Shown here: one piece after another, positions 1 to 5,039 of the stretch
Layout: every line of letters starts with the position of its first letter
Position numbering within the stretch: position 1 is the stretch's first letter
Assembly: GCA_021785795.1 (NCBI GenBank)
Contig: JAJYEK010000194.1
Coordinates: forward strand, 1 to 6,638
Direction of reading: 5' to 3'
From: Pseudomonadota bacterium
Lineage (GTDB): Bacteria; Pseudomonadota; Gammaproteobacteria; Acidiferrobacterales; UBA6901
DNA: 6,638 bases
Made by a program: the position numbers and the translations under genes
The notes under the pieces: generated by a model
Database searches by the model: none
What the model was told of the DNA's origin: nothing
Seen by the model: only the letters and a program-made list of their open reading frames with translations

Positions 1-146
1 CCCAGGATGGCAGCAAGGACGTATTTGTCCATCACTCTGCCATTTCAGGCAGCGGGTTCAAGAGCCTGACTGAAGGCCAGCAGGTGAAGTTCGACGTGGA
101 GCAGGGCGCCAAGGGCCCGTCCGCCGCGAACGTCCAGCCGGCTTAA
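1..146 (+). CDS. Cold shock protein, CspA family (3' part only)
   Basis: The visible part, read from base 3, is 47 residues plus a TAA stop at 144-146; the start lies outside the window. The segment [16 protein letters not shown] carries the RNP2-type nucleic-acid-binding motif (VFVHH, where VFVHF is usual). It is followed by [21 protein letters not shown], the typical last strands of the cold shock OB-fold, so the RNP1 motif must lie just upstream. Members of this family are about 65-70 residues long, bind single-stranded RNA or DNA in the cytoplasm, and act as RNA chaperones. The length after RNP2 is normal and the C-terminus looks complete. A strong intrinsic terminator follows 34 bases after the stop, so the gene is probably last in its transcript. 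The family is certain; which paralogue it is cannot be told. Confidence 0.95.
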   Translation, partial: QDGSKDVFVHHSAISGSGFKSLTEGQQVKFDVEQGAKGPSAANVQPA

Positions 147-180
147 ACATCAGGCACTGCGCAAGCAGGTTTTTGAACGG

Positions 181-208
181 AAAGCCCCGCCAACGTGCGG
201 GGCTTTTT
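181..208 (+). terminator. Intrinsic terminator of the cold shock gene
   Basis: A perfect 10-bp stem (181-190 with 197-206) has a GC-rich core, a 6-base loop (CAACGT) and a T5 run (204-208) that overlaps the stem end. It lies 34 bases after the cold shock stop codon. The AAAGCCCCGC / GCGGGGCTTT form is a textbook Rho-independent terminator. Confidence 0.93.
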
Positions 209-210
209 GT

Positions 211-1072
211 GTGCGCCCAGCATAGGTGCACGCCTGTGGATGGAGGTCCCACCGTAAGCTGATCACAGTGAACGACGCGACAGGTCGTTAGTTTTTGCTT
301 CCCTGCTTTGGCAAGACAAGTCTGACGGGTCTCAGCCATGTTGCTGTCTTCGAAGGTTCGTTTTTAATTGACATGCCCCGATACCGGACATCACCGCATA
401 CGTGCAAGGGCCGGCGGCCGGTTCTTACGGAGCGCTCCGGCTGATCGGGATGAGCCATACGGCCTATAACGAAAATATCTGGACATACAACGTAGCGGTT
501 TTTCCTCAGGGGCGCTCCGGCGGCGTCAACATGCTTCTCAAGGTCGGCCATCGGGTACTTACGCCTCCTGGCGGCAGTATCACGGCACCTCGACGCATTT
601 CCAGGCGCATCATGAATCAGACTGAATAAGCATCGAAGCGGAAGCGCTGGCCCGGCTGTTTTCCGATAAACAGGGCGCCGCAGTCAGGCTGTTCAGGGCT
701 GCCGGTGTTCCTCAACGGCAGTTTCGTCCCAGTGTTACGCTCCAAGGGTTAGCAGGATGCGAACAAAATCCGAACAGGGTATGGCTTGTCACAGGGCGTA
801 GTGGCTCCCCGGAATGACCCGAAACCGTGGCGCCCGCGGTGGGCTATCGCGAGGTTTCCGCGCAGTTCTTTCCAGAGGCCGGAGCCGCGGCGTCGTAAAA
901 TAACAGGCAGTCGTTGGGGGGGTTCGAGCAAAAACAAATCGGCATTGCCACCGGCGGTAGAATCCATGAGTTCGAGCTTCGCAGGAGGTCTCGCCGGGGG
1001 CCGGTCTTTCGTACGATTCCTCCTGTCCCGCCGACAGTGCCTCGGGGCTTTTCGATGCCGCAAACGGTCGTC
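211..1072. other. Gene-poor stretch between the cold shock and outer-membrane genes
   Basis: No open frame here has a recognisable product together with a well-placed ribosome site. The visible structure is minor: a 12-bp palindrome CGGAGCGCTCCG at 428-439, and a 10-base direct repeat GCGCTCCGGC at 432-441 and 512-521. On the + strand, the frame around 627-815 reads as a protein-like stretch (residues such as EAEALARLFSDKQGAAVRLF) with stops at both ends and no start codon, so it may be a relic. From 786 to 1142 the frame of the downstream gene stays open, but it is Arg/Ser-rich and unlike a real protein. I see no RNA gene here. Confidence 0.5.
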
Positions 1073-1100
1073 TGGACGGATATCCAATCCCAGCTACACT
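1073..1100 (+). promoter_or_regulatory. Possible sigma70-type promoter of the outer-membrane gene
   Basis: TGGACG (1073-1078) and TACACT (1095-1100) are separated by 16 bases. Each matches four of six consensus positions. The placement, about 43 bases before the start codon, is sensible, but the match is weak and is offered only as the best candidate. Confidence 0.25.
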
Positions 1101-1142
1101 TCGGAAAAGCAACGCTGCTCAAACAGAAAAAAGGAAAGCCGG

Positions 1143-1970
1143 ATGAATAGGATGTCACTGAGGAAATTTCTTGTTGTTTTGACGGTGCTGGCAGCACCGG
1201 TTGCCGCGGCTTCGCCCCTGGCTCCCTCGGTCATTGCGGCGGATAACGGAGCGAGCATCTCGTTCACCTCGCTGCACCAGGACTATAAGGAGTTTTACGC
1301 GGGCACGGTTCCCGACAGCGAGAGCGGGAACATTGACGGTGTTGGCGCAACCTTCAAGGCATTGATGCCTAACGGCGTTTACTCGAGGCTGGCATTGCAG
1401 TATAGCCGGGGCTCCGATGTTTATACTGGGCAGACGCAGGGAGGTGTGCCCGTCATTGGTAAAACCGAGAACTCCATTATTGACGTCGGGATGCGTCTGG
1501 GCCGGGCCTTTGGCTTTCCTTACCGCACGGCGCTGGCGCCGTATGCGACACTAGGCTGGCACTCCTGGCGGCGTGGGCTCGGCGGTGCCGAACCGTACGA
1601 TGAGTATTACCATGACTTCTGGATCGGTGCGGGATTGCTGGGGCAATGGGCACCGGTCGGGCCTCTGGTGTTATCGGCGTATGGCTCCATCGGTCGGATC
1701 GTGTCCGCCCACATGATGACGAGCGGGCTCTCCAGTTATGGCATCCCGGACCAGGAGTATGGACTGGGTAGCACGACCCGCTACAAGCTCGGTGCTGATG
1801 TGGATTATGCCGTCACCCCGCTGGTTCACGTCGAGGCCGGGGCCGATTATCTGCGCTTCGGTTATGGCCAGTCAGCGGTGAACTCGCTGCCCGGCGGAGG
1901 CATGTCTCTGGAGCCTGAGAGCACGACGAAGCAGGTACTCTATCGCATCGGCATCGACTTTTTCTTTTAG
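1143..1970 (+). CDS. Outer-membrane beta-barrel protein with signal peptide
   Basis: This is a 275-residue protein. The start at 1143 was chosen because AAGGA (1131-1135) sits 7 bases upstream and because a clean signal peptide begins there: MNRMSLRK, a hydrophobic stretch (residues 9-22), then small residues, with a likely cleavage after VIAA (about residue 33). The mature part alternates polar and hydrophobic residues with many Gly, Tyr and Trp (for example YSRLALQYSRG at 80-90 and PLVHVEAGADYLRFGYG at 226-242). It ends in LYRIGIDFFF, a C-terminal Phe beta-signal recognised by the Bam machinery. About 240 mature residues would fit an 8-stranded or slightly larger barrel of the OmpX/OmpW or porin-like superfamily. 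It should be exported by Sec and sit in the outer membrane. Ligand and role are not readable. The gene is transcribed alone: a long non-coding leader precedes it and a riboswitch follows. The same frame is open upstream to 786, but that part is Arg/Ser-rich and is not taken as coding. Confidence 0.85.
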   Translation: MNRMSLRKFLVVLTVLAAPVAAASPLAPSVIAADNGASISFTSLHQDYKEFYAGTVPDSESGNIDGVGATFKALMPNGVYSRLALQYSRGSDVYTGQTQGGVPVIGKTENSIIDVGMRLGRAFGFPYRTALAPYATLGWHSWRRGLGGAEPYDEYYHDFWIGAGLLGQWAPVGPLVLSAYGSIGRIVSAHMMTSGLSSYGIPDQEYGLGSTTRYKLGADVDYAVTPLVHVEAGADYLRFGYGQSAVNSLPGGGMSLEPESTTKQVLYRIGIDFFF

Positions 1971-1987
1971 TGTGTCATCGTGGGAAC

Positions 1988-2017
1988 GAGCGGGTAAAAA
2001 CAGGTCATCTCCCGTTC
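1988..2017 (+). terminator. Weak hairpin after the outer-membrane gene
   Basis: GAGCGGG (1988-1994) pairs with CCCGTTC (2011-2017), 7 bp including one G-U pair, across a 16-base loop, 18 bases after the stop codon. The following bases (AGATTTCTG) give only a poor U tract. It could end or slow transcription, but it is not a strong terminator, so read-through into the riboswitch is possible. Confidence 0.3.
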
Positions 2018-2072
2018 AGATTTCTGATATGGCAATTCGCCAGCTCGACGTCGGCACTTTCCCTCCACTATC

Positions 2073-2299
2073 GTTCCGCTTCCATATCGCGTCAGGTGTC
2101 CCCGAGGGTGTCCACCCTTGGGGATGAAACGGGAAGCCGGTGCGCTGACCCTTGGTGATCCCATTCCGGTGCTGTCCCCGCAACGGTGATTGAGTGAACG
2201 TGCGGCCAGGACGCTGCTGTGCCCTCTTCAGACACGGGAAGGCCGCGTTGGGCCAGACAGACCCTGCTCATCAGCTCGGAGACCGGCCTGAAGCGGAAT
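2073..2299 (+). ncRNA. Cobalamin (B12) riboswitch aptamer, no clear target gene
   Basis: The conserved blocks of the cobalamin riboswitch family (Rfam RF00174) appear in order. First is a CCCC/GGGG arm with a nested GGGTG/CACCC hairpin (2099-2129). Then come GAAACGGGAAGCCGGTG, the GGTGCTGTCCCCGCAACGGT block around 2168-2187, ACACGGGAAGG, and finally AGCTCGGAGACCGGCCTG (2273-2290), the counterpart of the usual AGCCAGGAGACCTGCC. The outer P1 helix is a perfect 9 bp: TTCCGCTTC (2074-2082) with GAAGCGGAA (2290-2298), extendable by a G-U pair. The aptamer binds adenosylcobalamin or a related B12 form and normally represses B12 uptake or synthesis genes (btuB, cob genes). Here no plausible sense gene follows: the next gene, from 2431, is on the opposite strand and convergent. 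The aptamer looks intact rather than decayed. Specificity for a particular cobalamin form cannot be judged by eye. Confidence 0.92.
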
Positions 2300-2308
2300 G
2301 ACTCGGGC

Positions 2309-2358
2309 GTTGCGAAGGGCAACACGGCCGGGGCTATCCAGTTCTTTTCCCCGTTGCC
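2309..2358 (+). promoter_or_regulatory. Candidate expression platform: competing hairpins
   Basis: GCAAC (2319-2323) can pair with GTTGC just upstream (2309-2313, loop GAAGG). As part of GGCAAC (2318-2323) it can also pair with GTTGCC downstream (2353-2358). In the latter form CGGGG (2329-2333) also pairs with CCCCG (2349-2353), giving a long hairpin with a bulge. The two folds exclude each other, as in riboswitch terminator/antiterminator switches. The tail TTGTCTCTCTC is only modestly T-rich. On the minus strand the same inverted repeat lies about 75 bases past the sensor gene's stop codon and might help end that transcript too. Confidence 0.4.
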
Positions 2359-2430
2359 TTGTCTCTCTCCCGCTTTCAGACAAATGGCCATGATGTGCAG
2401 CTGAACAACGTGCAAGGCGGCGACCGGCGG

Positions 2431-3396
2431 TTACGTGGCTGTACCGGACCAGAAGGCGGCACCCTTGCTGAGGAACTCGTCGTAGCGCATATAGTGCGAT
2501 CCGTCGCAAGAAAAGGTCAGACTCACCGTTCCATTGAAGATGTTAATCGAGGCCGTGCGCAGGTAGATGGTTGTATCGACTATGCGCAGGGCCCGCATGG
2601 CGTCCAGAATCCGGGGGATTTCCGTTCGCGGTATCACGGCATCGGCGGGATAGGGTCTCAACGGGAACACCAGACAGATGTCCGGGTCCCTGAGCACTTC
2701 ATGGTCGAGGATGCGATAGCGCAGCGGATCATCAATCGTCCAGACAATGGCCTGACTGCTCGAAAAGTGAATCTGGCACTGGAAGATGCCGCGTTCCGTG
2801 AGTAATTCCTCCAGGATAGACAGAGCTTTCTGCATGTTTCGGTCCATATGACTTTCGGTCCGGGTCTGCTGGAACAAGGTGCTCCGGATCGCCGGATCGC
2901 CCTTCACCTGCCGCCACCTGCGCGGCTCCCGGTAAAGCGCTGACGTCACAGGAAGTCCGCGCAGATCGAAATCCGCACCGACATACCCCAGTGTTCCCGT
3001 ATCCGACTCAACGACTTGCAGCGCAGTCAGCGAAGGCCATTGTGCAGACAGGCTGATGTAGGCGTCCGACAGCAGGAACCCCCATGCCGGCATCACCTCC
3101 TTCATATAGGGGCGCTCGGCGCGATTGCGGTGATAGTGCCCAGCCTTGAGCCCGGCATTGTCGACGTTGTCACTGATCTGTACGCCGTCGGTGTCTACGA
3201 CATACAGGTTGGAGCAGTACGGTATGTCCGAGAAGCCGTCCAGCAGTATGCTATTAAGCCGGTCGCGATCACCCCACGCCGGCGCGCATTGGGCGGCGAG
3301 GAGCGCGAGCGGCTCCCGGAGAATCCGGGCCAGTTCTTCACGCTGTCGATAGATATTGTCTTTCCAGGATGGTTCCATAGTCTTTTCGGGTATCAA
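2431..3396 (-). CDS. Soluble PDC/Cache-type sensor domain protein
   Basis: This is a 321-residue protein with a TAA stop. The start is TTG at 3396, preferred because GGAG (3408-3405) lies 8 bases upstream; the ATG at 3378 (residue 7) is the alternative and has only a weak site. Residues about 45-150 resemble a PDC/Cache ligand-binding fold: SNLYVVDTDGVQISDNV (62-78), then RAERPYMKEV (92-101), SDAYISLSAQWPSLTALQVV (110-129), and LGYVGADFDLRGLP ending the domain. These are the usual strand, RPY, and 'Gxxxx D L' landmarks. There is no signal peptide and no membrane segment, so it should be cytoplasmic, unlike most Cache sensors. The remaining residues, about 185-321, are unrecognised and contain no kinase, GGDEF, HAMP or methyl-accepting signature. 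It may pass a signal by protein contact or be a ligand-dependent regulator; this is inference. It is convergent with the riboswitch transcript. Confidence 0.75.
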   Translation of the reverse strand: MIPEKTMEPSWKDNIYRQREELARILREPLALLAAQCAPAWGDRDRLNSILLDGFSDIPYCSNLYVVDTDGVQISDNVDNAGLKAGHYHRNRAERPYMKEVMPAWGFLLSDAYISLSAQWPSLTALQVVESDTGTLGYVGADFDLRGLPVTSALYREPRRWRQVKGDPAIRSTLFQQTRTESHMDRNMQKALSILEELLTERGIFQCQIHFSSSQAIVWTIDDPLRYRILDHEVLRDPDICLVFPLRPYPADAVIPRTEIPRILDAMRALRIVDTTIYLRTASINIFNGTVSLTFSCDGSHYMRYDEFLSKGAAFWSGTAT

Positions 3397-3497
3397 AGGC
3401 GAGACTCCAGGCGAAAAACTACGCCTAATTTTGACAAAAAAGTGTGATTGGGTCCGGCCAGTAGCTGGTCTGTCACAGAATCCAGAACGCGATGCGG

Positions 3498-3533
3498 AAA
3501 AAAATGGAGCTGCCCGGAATATTCAACAGGCAG
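3498..3533 (-). terminator. Possible terminator after the His-rich gene
   Basis: On the minus strand CTGCC (3533-3529) pairs with GGCAG (3514-3510) around a 14-base loop. After five bases (CTCCA) a T7 run follows (3504-3498). It lies about 50 bases past the TGA at 3584. The stem is short and the U tract is offset, so the call is tentative. Confidence 0.3.
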
Positions 3534-3583
3534 ATTCCGTAAAAAGTGATGCATTTAACCGGCGGAATGCCCAAAACCGACAT

Positions 3584-3844
3584 TCATCCTGCGCGGTCGT
3601 CATCCACGGCAGATATACCCGGCAACTTGCCATAAGGATGGTTGATTGGCATCTCCAGATACTTTTGGCGGGTTTCGTTGGATTCAAAATAGAAGGTAGG
3701 GGATTAACATCCATCTTCATCAAGATGGGGGTGGTTCGCTGGATTTTCAATGTCACGGCCGATGATCAGGTGGTGACCGTTGTGCTTGTGCGCTGGCTCG
3801 TGGATCTGGTGACTTTGATCCTGATTGTGCGGCAGGTCTTCCAT
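3584..3844 (-). pseudogene. Small His-rich protein gene split by an in-frame TAA
   Basis: From ATG at 3844 the frame reads 46 residues beginning MEDLPHNQDQSHQIHEPAHK, continuing through HNGHHLIIGRDIENPANHPH to DEDGC. It stops at TAA (3706-3704) and continues in the same frame for 39 protein-like residues (SPTFYFESNETRQKYLEMP, then INHPYGKLPGISAVDDDRAG) to TGA at 3584. Nine of the first 46 residues are His, suggesting metal binding or a metal-linked role. AAAAGGG (3857-3851) is a good ribosome site 6 bases before this ATG. The frame also stays open upstream to ATGs at 3910 and 3997, so a longer N-terminus (starting MKFTFPENSTP) is possible. Both halves have ordinary coding composition and share an NHP motif, so one substitution at the TAA would restore an 85-residue protein. 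The family is not recognised. Alternatives are a sequencing error, or a genuine 46-residue product followed by a relic. Confidence 0.55.
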
Positions 3845-3857
3845 TGCGATCCCTTTT

Positions 3858-5002
3858 GAAGCTCGGAAACCCGGAGTGGGCGTGCTATTTTCGGGAAAAG
3901 TAAATTTCATAACGTGCTTCCCGGGTGCAATAACTGCTGGCAAGTGACGGGCTTTGTGACGGTTGTCATAGCGTACAATCATTGCAAGGAAATGCATCGT
4001 GGATATCAGGAAGCAGTCGCTGTTTGATTTCTCCCTGCATTTTTCGGTACCCGGGATATCGTTTTCGTCGTAGGAACGGTGTGTTGACCTGTGCTGGTTG
4101 CTGGCGTTGTATTTCGCGCTCGGGGCGGGTCAGTCAGTGTGACGATCAGGCAATCTACTCGCAAGTGAATTGACCGCACGCTGGGGCAACCGACGCATGG
4201 AAAGTGCGTTACAGAAGGCATAGCCGGATAAGCGGAAAGCATATATTCCCAAACCGAAGACCAAGGCATTAGTGGTCAAAGCGGACGTAAACAGACTGAA
4301 AGTGGAGCACTTACCTGTCCACCCCCGCTTCCCGGAGCGAAGTGCAGGCAGCAAGCTTGGAGCCGTTCACGAACCGCGGCCTGTCCTGACCGAAAATCGG
4401 CTGGACCGCAACGCAGTGCAGTGCTGGTCTTCCGTTGTCTGTGGCTATCCGCCGTCTTGGTGCATGACCGGCACAGCCGTGCAGAAATGAAAAAGGAAAG
4501 ATTTTGAATACCAGTCATTTCAAGAGGCGTTTTCGACATCAGAACGATGAAATACCGATGATACAAGTCGTTTGCATCGCATGGCGGAGCCTGTTCATAC
4601 CCGGCAATGGCTGCATCAGAAAGGTGGTGCCTTTATATCATTCGAATCCGTTGCCGGTTGAATATATATTTCACAAGCCTGTCCTTACGCAAGTTAAATG
4701 CATCCGATAAATGGCGAAATCACCAGCTAAAAAGAAATTCTGTTTCGCTTGCATCGATTGCGGATGGCAGCAGTCACCGCCGCACCTTGTCCGCTCTGCG
4801 TCGTGCTCGTGTTCAAACCCATATCGCCCGGTTTGGCAATCTATACAGCAAGTCAGAAACTGGAATGAAGCGTCAACATATAAAAATCCTACACCAGTTA
4901 CGCATAATCATCGGTACGGTGGCTCACATAGGATCGCGGCCAGTTTTGTTCCGGAATCTCGTTATTCGTCTTGTCGCGAGAGATCAACGTAAGGAGAAAG
5001 GG
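3858..5002. other. Gene-poor stretch of about 1.1 kb
   Basis: Open frames exist on both strands (the longest is 171 codons, 4607-5122 +), but none has a recognisable domain or a coding-like composition with a well-placed ribosome site and start. The longest one also runs into the 3' end of the GGDEF-EAL gene. A TTG preceded by AAGGA occurs at 4504 (+) and would give 68 residues of no known type. An ATG at 4711 (+) would give MAKSPAKKKFCFACIDCGW, with a CxxC, but it lacks a ribosome site. The start of a longer His-rich product (from 3910 or 3997, -) could lie at the left edge. Composition is somewhat more AT-rich around 4500-4900 than in the flanking genes. I see no RNA gene, repeat array or insertion-sequence ends. 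Confidence 0.45.
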
Positions 5003-5029
5003 CATTGTCGACTGTCCGGAACGACATTG
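4991..5029 (-). terminator. Possible terminator of the GGDEF-EAL gene
   Basis: On the minus strand CAATGTCG (5029-5022) pairs with CGACAATG (5010-5003), 7 of 8 positions, around an 11-base loop. It is followed by CCCTTTCTCCTT (5002-4991). It starts about 10 bases after the stop codon at 5040. Position and shape suit a terminator, but the tail is interrupted by C residues. Confidence 0.4.
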
Positions 5030-5039
5030 GACAAGGCGT

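Noticed and set aside
368..373. TTGACA as a promoter -35 element
   Set aside because: No acceptable -10 element lies 15-19 bases downstream. The same applies to TTGACA at 3431-3436.
288..551. 87-codon minus-strand frame with AGGAGG upstream
   Set aside because: The AGGAGG is 12 bases from the ATG, which is long. The translation resembles no family I know and is rich in Arg and Pro as expected of a chance frame in GC-rich DNA. It is not excluded, but not supported.
402..629. 75-codon plus-strand frame
   Set aside because: No ribosome site, no recognisable motif, and it overlaps other equally unconvincing frames.
786..1142. N-terminal extension of the outer-membrane gene up to 786
   Set aside because: The extension is Arg/Ser-rich, has no ribosome site, and would bury the signal peptide that begins at 1143. 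The start at 1143 has AAGGA 7 bases upstream.
2384..2404. Short ATG frame (MAMMCS) after the riboswitch
   Set aside because: Six codons with no ribosome site; it could be the relic of a lost target start, but nothing supports translation.
2359..2805. 148-codon plus-strand frame directly after the riboswitch, as its target gene
   Set aside because: It starts at TTG with no ribosome site and most of its length is the antisense of the well-supported sensor gene; composition is that of a shadow frame.
4504..4710. TTG-started 68-codon frame with AAGGA upstream
   Set aside because: The ribosome site is good, but the translation shows no motif, hydrophobic pattern or coding bias I can support.
4711..4992. 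Frame starting MAKSPAKKKFCFACIDCGW, reminiscent of the RadA N-terminal zinc motif
   Set aside because: Only the first residues and one CxxC resemble RadA. The second Cys pair is misplaced, the remainder is unlike RadA, and there is no ribosome site.
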